IMG/VR virus record: IMGVR_UViG_3300031521_000113
Coordinates: 1 to 46,089 of that record
DNA from: a virus
Strand: one strand, 5' to 3'
DNA: 46,089 nt
Shown here: positions 17,201 to 25,005 of the stretch, piece after piece
Numbering within the stretch: position 1 is the stretch's first letter
Layout: each line of letters opens with the position of its first letter
Made by a program: the position numbers and the translations under genes
The notes under the pieces: generated by a model
Told to the model about the DNA's origin: nothing
Database searches by the model: none
The model's input: the letters and a program-made list of their open reading frames with translations, nothing else

Positions 17201-17481
17201 ACACGCACCACAGTTACCAATCCTTGTTCCTGAAGATACTGACCGGCCGTATATGGGCCGTAGTAAATTCCATCTGGAACACCAAATTGGTTTTGTAGTG
17301 TGTTTACATTAGTAAACATCGTAGGTGAAAAGGCCGGGCCTTTAGCGAATGGGGCTACTACAACACCCCCGATGTCTGCAACGCCTGCTGCTACACCCGT
17401 TAGGTCGTTCTCGCGTGTGAAAACTCCTGGCGAAACGATATTCCTATCTGGCGAAAATGATGAACCTTCTTGAATTGGCAT
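14272..17481 (-). CDS. 18: Contractile tail sheath protein, T4 gp18-like, enlarged
   Basis: A 1069-residue protein, against about 659 in T4. The N-terminus NIVSPGVFTRENDLTGVAAG is the sheath signature, followed by VVVAPFAKGPAFSP and QYLQEQGLVTVVRVGG. The C-terminal roughly 300 residues contain the conserved core: a RGDCFYIMDLY segment, AAEWFAPAGLNRGG, VWGQKTLQNNNSALNRINVRR, FFASTSKYLVFEQN, and the end GQIYLKPTKTAEFIVLDFNI. The extra length lies between (about 110-700) as Ser/Thr/Ala-rich beta-type segments, probably surface domains. Sheath subunits contract around the gp19 tube to drive injection. There is a Shine-Dalgarno sequence (AAAAAGGA) 9 nt upstream, a TATTTAT motif 69 nt upstream and a strong terminator downstream. 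Confidence 0.95.
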   Translation of the reverse strand: MPIQEGSSFSPDRNIVSPGVFTRENDLTGVAAGVADIGGVVVAPFAKGPAFSPTMFTNVNTLQNQFGVPDGIYYGPYTAGQYLQEQGLVTVVRVGGLTGYQQKYPFGIWAIKGTYNRTGSMGALNSGSSYVYFTGSAANQYSESISFANTSSKTMSITSASVTITFNGIAADDTALSPTSPSGSILYSGQTITLGMSATTLTAQANVSQSQFSASISNGTFSASLTNPITVSFPTAANPFGTVQLISASLNVNLGTCGFPIIQLAGVVTGAFGKYTDFTPVGTASFDPCVLPNGAWVTQSGADYRLLTVLADTQAGGIQNLIAPGFNGSTLSLTNPITNWSSEGGVSDIPTDFSLTLKNSNSTTPYGVYQFSLDSSNTRYITNVFGNDPTAGNPDKQVSGQKIEAAYLYKIYENAVSEVISEKTQWLIVGAALPSASVAGEPMNFTDAYSRDLTNGDSAFSITNAVTPWVVSQKVAPWQPSGSATRYELFRVLTLADGTYTNTQFKVEVSNVKLAGQVAGSDYGSFTLTLRKFSDTDKRPVIVESYNNLNLDPNSSNFIARRIGDKYNYIDYKGKVIEFGTYSNNSQNIRIEMTTNNYPVSAIPYGFEAFVVPTNGSMGAWSPTMKYTKASVYGLAPGKFPSGITFNDAPTGADSELFSLYPQTTTGVGAAADNIEYLSPIPSFDSNGGTYNSIGRNIVFALDDDYELYNVGTGSFLSGSNVVPTTYDAVNESTYVKMRRFVFGFQGGFDGQSPAVPINVGGAITPGNTQGLNCTNVSSAGSIAYAQAIAAVGNPDQYDLNLIVVPGIIHQHHPYITNLIVDMCESRGDCFYIMDLYTDSGNPATGQIDQVVSYAAEFDTNYAAGYYPWVKILDTNNNIIVTVPPSVVLPGVYAANDKVAAEWFAPAGLNRGGIPIATQVTDRTTHEERDTLYEGKVNPIAAFPGSGIVVWGQKTLQNNNSALNRINVRRLMINIKKFFASTSKYLVFEQNVAATRNKFLSIVNPYLESVQQRAGLYAFYVKMDDTNNTADIIDQNILYGQIYLKPTKTAEFIVLDFNILPTGAQFPSA

Positions 17482-17645
17482 GGCTTATATTCCTTTTTCT
17501 ATTTATTGTGTTTATATTTGAGAGTCAATATCCTCATAATTTAACTAAATATAAATAGAATCAAAAATTTGGAAAAGATAATGAATTATAAAATTGTTAG
17601 TGATTGAACCCCTTAATAACAACCACATTTATTCCGTCCCAATAG

Positions 17646-17927
17646 TTATAACTTTTTATCGGAAATAAATGTTCCAGCCTTTAAATCGAGAGAACCCTCA
17701 CCATATTTTTTCAATAATGTTTCTATTAGAGAGTTTTCTTCTTTTTGAAGGGTCGTCCACTCTCCTTCCAATATTACTTCTTGTTCGGAGATATATTTCA
17801 AGGTTTTTTCAGTTTGTATTTTTTGAAGATACAATTGTCCAAATTGAAACATTTTTTGTTGGAATTTGTTTTGTAACGTTTGAACTTCTGTGAGTTCGCT
17901 GTCAGTCATTTTTATTTGTTCATTCAT
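17646..17927 (-). CDS. Small coiled-coil protein
   Basis: A 93-residue protein, almost entirely a predicted long helix with heptad-like spacing (MTDSELTEVQTLQNKFQQ through ENSLIETLLKKYGEGS), ending in a short beta-like tail GTFISDKKL. Such short coiled-coil proteins are frequent in T4-like genomes, but no function is established for this sequence. It lies between the sheath gene and the fibre gene and could be a fibre or sheath chaperone; that is guesswork from position. The 164 bases between it and gp18 hold a TATTTAT motif (minus strand, 17551-17557) and nothing else I can recognise. Confidence 0.65.
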   Translation of the reverse strand: MNEQIKMTDSELTEVQTLQNKFQQKMFQFGQLYLQKIQTEKTLKYISEQEVILEGEWTTLQKEENSLIETLLKKYGEGSLDLKAGTFISDKKL

Positions 17928-17967
17928 AACTTGTTCTTTATATATACATCAAAATTTATACACAATT

Positions 17968-19893
17968 TTAATTTATTTTTTCTACGTTGACTCTTAATCG
18001 TCTTATTTGTGTAGCGTTTGAAGGAGTCCCATTAGTACATTGAACTGTACAATCTAATTGACCTGACGTAGGAACATAAACAATATAGTTTAAAATTGTA
18101 TCACGGTTTTCATAGTCATATGAACCTACGAAATCTCGGTTTGTTCTATATGCGGTTCCGTTAACTCTAAGAGCCGTATCTATATCTACCGCAGGCTTAT
18201 TTGTCGATAAATCACCAATATTATATTGATAACAAACTCTATAAATTCCGGGAGGTACATTAACCATTGAATTTGAAATTTGAGCTATGTTTGTTCTTAT
18301 ATATTGAATAAAATACGGAGTTCCTGCATGCGAATCAAAATAATCATAAACTCCGGCTCTAGCATATGTTATTTTTTCTGCTCCGAGTGGCCCCGTGTTA
18401 TAGAATAAAATCCAACGTTTTGATATAAAATCATATTGCATATGTCCACGCCATATGTTTGTAGATTCAACTGTAAGACCGCCATCAGACGGAATGCCTA
18501 CCGGAGAACAATACGGATTAGATTCGTCTTTTTGCCAAGGGCCTGTCAATGTGTTTGAGTATGCATATCCAATTGCACTTATGTTTGGCTCTGTTCCTGC
18601 TGAAGTAGGCCGAGTGTTTCCGGCATTGTAAACCATCATATATGTGTTATCTGAACAGAGACGTATTTGTGTACCACCCATCCATCCATAATCCCAACTT
18701 CCTGTGTTTCCTGGAGTCATCACATCAACATAACTTTTTGTAAACACAGCACCAGGATTGGATGCGGTAGCAGATAACATACGAACCGCTAGTCCATAAG
18801 TCGGTACAGCTCCTGCAGGAGCTCCCATATACCACATGTAACACTGTCCATTTTTATAAATGGCATAAGGTGTATCCGTTGTATAATCATCCAACGACCC
18901 ACTTGCGCCTCTTGGGATAGTCTTAGTTCCAATCGTCCACGGCCCTGTTAAGTTTGATGATGAAAAATGAGAAATTTCTTTATCGTTTGGCCCGCCGTTA
19001 TAATAAGCGGCATATCCATGATAATATCCGTTTATGTTTTGTGGAACTCCGTTTTCATCAACCAAGAATACGAATTTATGATACAAATTAAGAGATGTTA
19101 CTTGAACAGGAGTAGACCACGGCCCTTCTAGTAATGAGGCAGTTATATAGAATGTTGAGACAGGAGTTGGAGTTGTACAGAAATAATACAATATCCATAT
19201 GTTGTTAGTGGTATCATACACAGTAAACGCATCACCGAATATTGAAATTCCATCTCCAACCACAACGTTACCAGTTGGCCCAAACCACTGTCTAGTTGGA
19301 CTTTTTACAAATAAATTAGCATTGGCTGTTCCTGCTAAATAACTGGATGTTAACGACCAACTCGATGTAATTGGATATGTTGAACCTGTTGTTAAAGATG
19401 TTCCGCCGCCGCCGCCATTTAATGCGAATGATGCAGTTAATGCATAAGAAGCTGATACGGATGGATTACCTGGAGCATAAGAAGCTGACAAAGCATAAGA
19501 CGATGTCAATGCATAACTTGCAGAAACCGATGGTGACCCTGGAGCATAAGATGCCGATGTAGCATAACTAGAACTTATAGATGCGCTAGAAAATGATGAA
19601 CTAACGGAAAAATTATTAGGCGTAGATGGAGCCCACGAGGCCGTTAATGCATAACTTGCAGAAACTGATGGTGACCCTGGAGCATAAGAAGCTGATAAAG
19701 CATAACTTGAAGAGTAGGAACTACTCGCCCAAGAGGCGCTGTTGCCATACATAATTGATGACGTAAATCCTAATGATGATGTTGTAAAAATAAAAATGGT
19801 GTCGGGTGTCAAACCAATTGTTTGTTCGGTAAGTCCGCCAGCAACCTGTCTTGTATAGACAGAAGCGTTTGATGGGTAATATACTATTGCCAT
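17968..19893 (-). CDS. Tail fibre with SASYA repeats and a GH43-like beta-propeller domain
   Basis: A 641-residue protein. Residues about 50-185 are repeats of the type SASYAPGSPSVSASYALT, ending ALNGGGGGTSLTTGSTYPIT, which probably form a trimeric fibre shaft. Residues about 200-520 resemble the five-bladed propeller of glycoside hydrolase clan F/J-like enzymes: repeated blades end in LxGPW (LLEGPWSTP, LTGPWTIG, LTGPWQKD), with DTPYAIYKNGQCYMWYMG and RGHMQYDFISKRWILFYNTG. The last 100 residues (about 530-641) form a separate beta domain. A role in binding or trimming a host surface glycan is likely. The catalytic acids cannot be fixed by eye. The repeat and linker are nearly shared with the fibre gene at 21065. 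Confidence 0.75.
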   Translation of the reverse strand: MAIVYYPSNASVYTRQVAGGLTEQTIGLTPDTIFIFTTSSLGFTSSIMYGNSASWASSSYSSSYALSASYAPGSPSVSASYALTASWAPSTPNNFSVSSSFSSASISSSYATSASYAPGSPSVSASYALTSSYALSASYAPGNPSVSASYALTASFALNGGGGGTSLTTGSTYPITSSWSLTSSYLAGTANANLFVKSPTRQWFGPTGNVVVGDGISIFGDAFTVYDTTNNIWILYYFCTTPTPVSTFYITASLLEGPWSTPVQVTSLNLYHKFVFLVDENGVPQNINGYYHGYAAYYNGGPNDKEISHFSSSNLTGPWTIGTKTIPRGASGSLDDYTTDTPYAIYKNGQCYMWYMGAPAGAVPTYGLAVRMLSATASNPGAVFTKSYVDVMTPGNTGSWDYGWMGGTQIRLCSDNTYMMVYNAGNTRPTSAGTEPNISAIGYAYSNTLTGPWQKDESNPYCSPVGIPSDGGLTVESTNIWRGHMQYDFISKRWILFYNTGPLGAEKITYARAGVYDYFDSHAGTPYFIQYIRTNIAQISNSMVNVPPGIYRVCYQYNIGDLSTNKPAVDIDTALRVNGTAYRTNRDFVGSYDYENRDTILNYIVYVPTSGQLDCTVQCTNGTPSNATQIRRLRVNVEKIN

Positions 19894-19949
19894 ACGATAT
19901 AATTATAAACGATAGGAGAATTATACAAAGTTAAAATATTATAAATCTA

Positions 19950-20654
19950 TTAATACCCAAATCTTGATTTTGTTGTATTATACATATTAGCAATTTCGGA
20001 TGTCGATAATCCTCTGTTGTAAACTAATACTATTGCAATATATCCATTAAAAGGTTCTGTTCCGTTTGATTGTGATGACCCAACAGACAAATTACTTGTT
20101 GTAACAACGTTATGTCCACCTGGAGAATCGCTTCCAATAACAACATTATTTGAATAAATTTTTCTTGATGTTCCATTATACGTAGCAACTATATTATACC
20201 ACTTGTTTGTAGCAGTAAAATTTTCGGCAGTTAAATCTATTCCCCACCAATAGTTTGTAATAGTGGTTCCGCCAAGTTTTAATGCGGTTACTTGTCCGGC
20301 GCTTCCAAAAGTTCCCCATCCTATTATTCCATGACTTGAGGCATCATTAACGGTAGGATACACCCACGAAAAAATTGTATATAAAGTATTGCCAGATGGT
20401 ATATTAGACGGCGAACTAAATAATATATTATTTGTTCCATTGAAAGATAGTGCGCCTCCACCAGAATTTATAAATGTCGGAGAGTTAGTTAATATTCCGT
20501 TGTTACCATACGGCCCCAAATCGAACCATGTAGTTCCTGATTTATAATTGGCTCCATCCAAATATAAAACAACACCATCAGTAATAATAGGATTGACCGT
20601 AGCTGACGTGTTTAATGGAAATCTTCTTCCTGTTCTATGTAAAATAATACTCAT
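19950..20654 (-). CDS. LamG/concanavalin-A-like lectin-domain fibre protein
   Basis: A 234-residue protein. After a short N-terminus (MSIILHRTGRRFPLN) the rest is one LamG-like jelly-roll: GVVLYLDGANYKSGTTWFDL, GNNGILTNSPTF, GGGALSFNGTNN, YTIFSWVYPT, WYNIVATYNGTSRKIYSNN, PFNGYIAIVLVYNRGLS and EIANMYNTTKSRFGY. This order is typical of laminin-G/pentraxin-like carbohydrate-binding domains in phage adhesins. It is encoded between two SASYA-type fibre genes, so it is probably a fibre tip or capsid-decoration lectin. The first residues may attach it to the virion. Confidence 0.8.
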   Translation of the reverse strand: MSIILHRTGRRFPLNTSATVNPIITDGVVLYLDGANYKSGTTWFDLGPYGNNGILTNSPTFINSGGGALSFNGTNNILFSSPSNIPSGNTLYTIFSWVYPTVNDASSHGIIGWGTFGSAGQVTALKLGGTTITNYWWGIDLTAENFTATNKWYNIVATYNGTSRKIYSNNVVIGSDSPGGHNVVTTSNLSVGSSQSNGTEPFNGYIAIVLVYNRGLSTSEIANMYNTTKSRFGY

Positions 20655-20655
20655 A

Positions 20656-21015
20656 TTATGGTAGAAAAATTCTGTTTACAAATCCATCAACATTTATAAA
20701 ACTTCCGCTAGTAGCATATGCAGAAATGGTCAATCCGTTTTGTATAAGTTTTCCATCAACTAATAAAGTTCTTCCAGATTGACTAGGAATTGCAGAACGT
20801 ACTACATCATTAGGTTCGATTATTCCACCCCACTGAATAGTTAAGGTTGACGTTATCAGAGATTCATTATACGCATAAAGATATACTTCATCGAGTGAAC
20901 TAGTTCCAGATAATGACGTATGAATTGGAGTCGATACCGAACCAGTAATTCCGGTAATTAATATTTGTTTACCGTTAATTGACGAACTCAATGGTAATTT
21001 TGAATATGTTGCCAT
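20656..21015 (-). CDS. Small beta-rich virion or fibre-associated protein
   Basis: A 119-residue protein rich in Ser, Thr, Ile and Val (MATYSKLPLSSSINGKQILI, then STLTIQWGGIIEPNDVVRSA, and the end GFVNRIFLP). The sequence suggests a small beta-sandwich. It ends 1 nt before the lectin gene begins, so the two are coupled. Proteins like this accompany phage fibres as connectors or decorations. No specific family is recognised. Confidence 0.65.
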   Translation of the reverse strand: MATYSKLPLSSSINGKQILITGITGSVSTPIHTSLSGTSSLDEVYLYAYNESLITSTLTIQWGGIIEPNDVVRSAIPSQSGRTLLVDGKLIQNGLTISAYATSGSFINVDGFVNRIFLP

Positions 21016-21064
21016 AGATTATATATACTCTATTATAAAAATGTTTTATTGTTTTATTTTCACA

Positions 21065-22798
21065 TCATGAAAATACTTGAACCATTAATATGTCAGTCGT
21101 TCCGCCTGTTCCACCTCCATTTAAAGCAAATGATGCTGTTAATGCATAACTAGCAGAAATAGACGGCGACCCTGGAGCATAAGATGCAGACACGGCATAA
21201 CTAGCAGAAATAGACGGCGACCCTGGAGCATAAGATGCAGACACGGCATAACTTGCCGATATTGAAGGTGAAACTGGGACGTAACTTGCCGATAAAGCGT
21301 AAGACGATGTTAAAGCGTAACTTGAAGAAATTGATGGTAACGATGGGGCGTAAGACGCACTCACAGCTTGCGATGCCCAAGATGCAGTACCAATTAAATT
21401 TACTCCTGAATTTAAAGCCGTAATTGATGGAACATAAAATTGTCCTGACGGATTTACATATGATAGTAACGTACTTGATACATCCTTCCATTCCGTTAAG
21501 TTTGTTGTACTTTGACTAACGTTTGCCTCAATAACCAAATGAGTTGGATATAATGTACGTATATAAGCAGATTGATTCTTAACAAGTATTGTTCCGGGTG
21601 TATAAGCTCCATTTTCAAAATCATCCTGTCCTATTAACCAACCTCCTGTCGAACCAAGTACGCCTTCAATTAAGTTATTTGCAAGAAACCCAACTACTGC
21701 AGCGGTCGTTGAACCCATAACAAAGTCGTTACCTCCGCCGCTGAAAAATCCACCAGCTTTTGTTCCGGATGTATTTCTAACACTAACTCCGTCTGTTGTT
21801 GCTTGTGCAACAACTTCAAGACTTTTTACTGGAGTTGAAGTGTTAATTCCAAGTCGAGTATTTGAGTTATCCCATACTAAGTTAGATGTAGATTGAAATG
21901 GACTTGTTCCGTTTCCAAATGGAATACGTCCTGATGTTAATGATGATATACCAGTACCTCCGTTAGTAACAGGAATTACACCGTTTATATATGACGATGA
22001 TATTGCATAACTTGATGTAATAGGATATGTTGAACCCGTTGTCAAAGATGTTCCGCCTCCACCATTCATTGCAAATGACGCAGTTAATGCATAACTTGAA
22101 GAAATTGATGGACTGCTAGGGGCATATGAGGCGGTCAAAGCATAACTGGCGCTAATAGATGGATTGCCTGGAGCGTATGACGCCGATAAAGATGTAATTG
22201 AATAACTAGAACTTGTACTAAATGATGCTGAATTTACCCAACTAGATGAAATAGAAACTGCCGACCATGAAGACGTTATGGCTAAACTAGCCGTTAAAGA
22301 AAATTCACTATCCAAAGAAAATTCTGATGTTAAGGATGATTGTGCAAATATTGTTTGACTTGATGTAATTGGATAAAATGATGCCGTTACAAGTTGTGGC
22401 GTTGACCACGACGAACTATTTGAGTAACTTGCAGATAAACTATTAGATGCAAAACTAGAACTTGTACTAAATACTGTTGTTAGGGCCCAACTTGCTGTTA
22501 TTGGATACGTCGATGCGGTAACAAGACTTGTTCCTGACCCAGCATTGATAGCATAAGAAGCTGTCTGAGAATAACTAGATGAAATCGAGAATGATGCGGA
22601 TGTTGATGCGCTTGTCACAGGCGGCGGATATAGAGCATAAAACGACGAAGATGTATCAACATCCAAATCGCCTGCCGAATTTATATGAATTAATAAACTT
22701 GAACCAGAAAAGTGATTTTCTCCGTAATACGTGTTTGTAGCATCACGTTGTAAGATAACAACATCTTTGGAATTTGGATTTGTATTGATTATAGCCAT
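21065..22798 (-). CDS. Long tail fibre protein with SASYA-type repeats
   Basis: A 577-residue protein. The N-terminus MAIINTNPNSKDVVILQRDA probably mounts it on the baseplate. Repeats (about 55-265 and 450-560) are built from SASYALTASYAPGSPSIS units. Between them (about 270-440) is a globular segment with VIPVTNGGTGISSLTSGRIP, FGNGTSPFQSTSNLVWDNSN, RLGINTSTPVKSLEV and TKAGGFFSGGGNDF, a common fibre motif set (GGTGxxS and LGIxTxxP). There is no intramolecular chaperone signature. The C-terminus ends in ALNGGGTGGTTDILMVQVFS. A Shine-Dalgarno sequence (AAGG) is 7 nt from the ATG, and a TATTTAT motif is 21 nt upstream. Confidence 0.8.
   Translation of the reverse strand: MAIINTNPNSKDVVILQRDATNTYYGENHFSGSSLLIHINSAGDLDVDTSSSFYALYPPPVTSASTSASFSISSSYSQTASYAINAGSGTSLVTASTYPITASWALTTVFSTSSSFASNSLSASYSNSSSWSTPQLVTASFYPITSSQTIFAQSSLTSEFSLDSEFSLTASLAITSSWSAVSISSSWVNSASFSTSSSYSITSLSASYAPGNPSISASYALTASYAPSSPSISSSYALTASFAMNGGGGTSLTTGSTYPITSSYAISSSYINGVIPVTNGGTGISSLTSGRIPFGNGTSPFQSTSNLVWDNSNTRLGINTSTPVKSLEVVAQATTDGVSVRNTSGTKAGGFFSGGGNDFVMGSTTAAVVGFLANNLIEGVLGSTGGWLIGQDDFENGAYTPGTILVKNQSAYIRTLYPTHLVIEANVSQSTTNLTEWKDVSSTLLSYVNPSGQFYVPSITALNSGVNLIGTASWASQAVSASYAPSLPSISSSYALTSSYALSASYVPVSPSISASYAVSASYAPGSPSISASYAVSASYAPGSPSISASYALTASFALNGGGTGGTTDILMVQVFS
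21144..21245. repeat. Two perfect tandem 51-bp repeats in the fibre gene
   Basis: Positions 21144-21194 and 21195-21245 are identical, and a third, diverged unit starts at 21246. Each encodes 17 residues with the SASYAPGSPSISASYAV pattern. Identity at the DNA level points to recent unit duplication by slippage or unequal recombination. Confidence 0.9.
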
Positions 22799-22819
22799 CT
22801 ATTGCCTTATCATTGTTTA

Positions 22820-22826
22820 ATAAATA
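22820..22826 (-). promoter_or_regulatory. TATTTAT motif before the long fibre gene
   Basis: The sense strand reads ATATTTATTAAAC, 21 nt before the ATG. An AAGG Shine-Dalgarno sequence lies between, so this one would have a normal leader. Confidence 0.4.
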
Positions 22827-22846
22827 TAAGACTACCAAAATTATTG

Positions 22847-23821
22847 TTATATGGAACCAGACGTATTTAAAGGATTTCCTTGAACTATTGGGGGTGATAT
22901 AATTGGAATATCTTTTTGTAGATTTGGATAATTCTGATTTCTCCATTTTTCGGATGACGGGCCGGCCGGATTAAATTCATTCATAACTGTTTCTTGACGT
23001 ATAATGAGTTTTTTTGGTGTAAAGAACTTATGAGCAGTTGTTTGTTTTCCAGAAAGTTTATCCATAACATCAGGAAGTATGTATCCATTAACAGTTAAAT
23101 CAAATTCGCTTTTAACAAGTCTATCGGTGTCAACTTGTAATTCTACAGTATGAGAAACCGATTCCATCTTTGTTCTAAACCTTAATCCTCGTAAATCTCC
23201 CCAATAGTCTCCAGTATTAAAATTAAACTTTTCAACCAATGTATTCATTTGTTCAATATATTCAGTCCAAAGAATAAAATGATACGTAAATACCATATGT
23301 TTTGGCATTATAATATCATAGACTTCGTTTACAGGAGCATTCTGACCAATTAAAATGTTAAATTTTGTATATCTATTTTTTTCTGAATGCAACTGAATTA
23401 CTGGATAGTTTAGATACCGATTAAACATCATCATTTGTTCATCTTTTTCAGATGAAGTTCTTTCAAGAACTATTGCAGGTAAAATTAACTTTCCAGTATA
23501 ATCACGAATAACACCATCTTTTTGAATAGATTTCCATTTTTCAGGAGAGGCAAAATAAAACGGAACTTTAATTTGGTTTCCTTCATCAACCACCGTCATT
23601 TGAAACTTTTCTAATTGTTTCATTATGGCAGTATCAACATCTATGATTGAGACTGTGTTGTCTTTTTGTTTATCAGTGTCACGTCTAGTTTGATACGCAC
23701 GATTTATATCAGTCTTTTTTTCGCTTAGATTTAAAGACTGTTGGGCAATTTCCTGACTTAAATCCCCCTTTACATTACCAATGTTAGGAACGGGATTGTT
23801 TGGGTCGCCTGTCCATGCCAT
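22847..23821 (-). CDS. 15: Tail sheath stabilisation/completion protein, T4 gp15-like
   Basis: A 324-residue protein (T4 gp15 is 272). The order of landmarks matches gp15: an N-terminal helix with MKQLEKFQMTVVDEGNQIKV then PFYFASPEKW; ILPAIVLERTS; a segment before PKHMVFTYHFILWTEYIEQM; LVEKFNFNTGDYWGD; and a late KSEFDLTVNGYILPD strand, like the EVNGWMYPP of T4 gp15. In T4, gp15 caps the tail and joins it to the head through gp13/gp14. The proline-rich C-terminal tail is variable. Its neighbours, the gp14-like and gp13-like genes upstream, support the call. Confidence 0.72.
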   Translation of the reverse strand: MAWTGDPNNPVPNIGNVKGDLSQEIAQQSLNLSEKKTDINRAYQTRRDTDKQKDNTVSIIDVDTAIMKQLEKFQMTVVDEGNQIKVPFYFASPEKWKSIQKDGVIRDYTGKLILPAIVLERTSSEKDEQMMMFNRYLNYPVIQLHSEKNRYTKFNILIGQNAPVNEVYDIIMPKHMVFTYHFILWTEYIEQMNTLVEKFNFNTGDYWGDLRGLRFRTKMESVSHTVELQVDTDRLVKSEFDLTVNGYILPDVMDKLSGKQTTAHKFFTPKKLIIRQETVMNEFNPAGPSSEKWRNQNYPNLQKDIPIISPPIVQGNPLNTSGSI

Positions 23822-23822
23822 A

Positions 23823-24062
23823 TTATTTTACCACCTTTTGATTTTTTAAAATTAGAAGAGCTTCTTTACATGCTTTATCAAACATATCATGTGAAGGAGA
23901 TTCCGCTCTAAAATTTGTTTTAATTATATCATATGCATAACCAACATCGGTGGTAGACTGGCCTTCTTCCATTAAAGTATCTTTAACAGTTGAAACCATA
24001 CTCATAACCCAATTGTTCCAATTGTTATTCACAGATTCTATTAATGATTTTAATTTTATCAT
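23823..24062 (-). CDS. Small protein with capsid-targeting-type N-terminus
   Basis: A 79-residue protein starting MIKLKSLIESVNN, the shared N-terminal peptide, with a possible (L/I)xE cut after Glu9 (L-I-E). The remainder (WVMSMVSTVKDTLMEEGQS and DMFDKACKEALLILKN) is helical and acidic-to-neutral. The function is unknown. It is wedged between the gp14-like and gp15-like genes with a 4-nt overlap upstream (ATGA) and 1 nt downstream, so it is translated with the neck genes, in agreement with a virion or internal-head location. Confidence 0.65.
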   Translation of the reverse strand: MIKLKSLIESVNNNWNNWVMSMVSTVKDTLMEEGQSTTDVGYAYDIIKTNFRAESPSHDMFDKACKEALLILKNQKVVK

Positions 24063-24532
24063 ACTTGTCTATTTACTAGGCTTAATTTACTTAATCTTGA
24101 ATAATGAGTATTAACAATAATAGATAATGACTTATCTGCTATACCTCCTAAGAATTGTTCTTGAACGACATTATCAATTTCATGATATCGCTTGTTAAAC
24201 TCTACAATATCACCGACTTCAGGATATACATTAACCAATTTTAAATTGTCTTCTCTAAACTTAAATACAACGGTTTGATTTCTATCAGGGCCAAATTGGT
24301 CATAAGAAGTATCAATATCGGCTCTATCGATAAGACATGTACATTCAACTCCTGGCCAAAACATTTTACCATTTTGGGGATTGGATTCCCCATAGATATT
24401 AATGAGAGTTTGTTCTGGACAAATCTTATAGATGAAGATTTCAGTCTGTATGACATCACCCACAAGTTCTGCATTAAAACTTGCAACAAGTTTCAAATCT
24501 CTCGGGCTGAAAAATCTGCCTAATAATCCCAT
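24059..24532 (-). CDS. 14: Neck protein, T4 gp14-like
   Basis: A 157-residue protein, shorter than T4 gp14 (256). It carries MGLLGRFFSPRDLKLVASFN at the start, a central CLIDRADIDTSYDQFGPDRN, and YPEVGDIVEFNKRYHEIDNV, which parallels the GDLIYFP...FEINWVEP strand pair in T4 gp14. The order upstream of the gp15-like gene also fits a head-to-tail connector. T4 gp14 sits on the gp13 ring at the portal exit. The assignment is by motif order and position, so other head-completion proteins cannot be excluded. Confidence 0.55.
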   Translation of the reverse strand: MGLLGRFFSPRDLKLVASFNAELVGDVIQTEIFIYKICPEQTLINIYGESNPQNGKMFWPGVECTCLIDRADIDTSYDQFGPDRNQTVVFKFREDNLKLVNVYPEVGDIVEFNKRYHEIDNVVQEQFLGGIADKSLSIIVNTHYSRLSKLSLVNRQV

Positions 24533-24534
24533 AA

Positions 24535-25002
24535 TTATGATTGTTGACCGTGAATTTTAATTAATTCATTGGCTAATTCACGGATTCTTTCAAACGCGAA
24601 TTCTTCTCCTTGTCCTCTCGGTTGACTAATTCTTGTCATACATTTTAAAATTTCTTCGCCAATTTGAACTTCTTTTTTCTCTGTTGGGTTTGACATGTCT
24701 GTTTCTGGATTTGTTTGTATACCTGCTTCTTTTACAAATTTAGCATCATTTTCGTTATCTTGATATCCATATTCTTTTGCTAAAATTCTGGCTTCATCCA
24801 ATGCCACACGTTTTGCTGTGGTTATATCTTTAATATATCCCATTCCAACCGCCTCAACTCGATGATATGAGATTGGAGTAGTTCCAGCATTCATGAAAAC
24901 TTTCTTTAGTCCTGAGGCAACTAATGATTCGTTCACGTTTGTACTTTCTTTAAGCAATTTAAATTGATTGCCTCCGACATTTTCAAATAATATTGTTTTC
25001 AT
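24535..25002 (-). CDS. Unknown protein of the neck gene cluster
   Basis: A 155-residue protein starting MKTILFENVGGNQFKLLKES, which again contains an FxLLKE stretch close to the targeting-type peptide. Residues about 30-80 (SLVASGLKKVFMNAGTTPIS, then AVGMGYIKDITTAKRVALDE) form a mixed alpha/beta core. The C-terminal half is acidic and helical (IGEEILKCMTRISQPRGQGE). No family is recognised. The gene runs on from the 25006 gene and into the gp14-like gene with 2-3 nt spacers, so it is part of the neck operon. Confidence 0.6.
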   Translation of the reverse strand: MKTILFENVGGNQFKLLKESTNVNESLVASGLKKVFMNAGTTPISYHRVEAVGMGYIKDITTAKRVALDEARILAKEYGYQDNENDAKFVKEAGIQTNPETDMSNPTEKKEVQIGEEILKCMTRISQPRGQGEEFAFERIRELANELIKIHGQQS

Positions 25003-25005
25003 AGT

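Noticed and set aside
17590-17640. T-arm-like GGGGTTCAATC on the minus strand as a tRNA
   Set aside because: No pairing stem follows the loop and no acceptor or anticodon arm can be folded around it.
19400-19740. Repeated blocks in fibre genes as a CRISPR array
   Set aside because: Repeats encode SASYA-type protein units in frame, are not separated by unrelated spacers, and differ in length.
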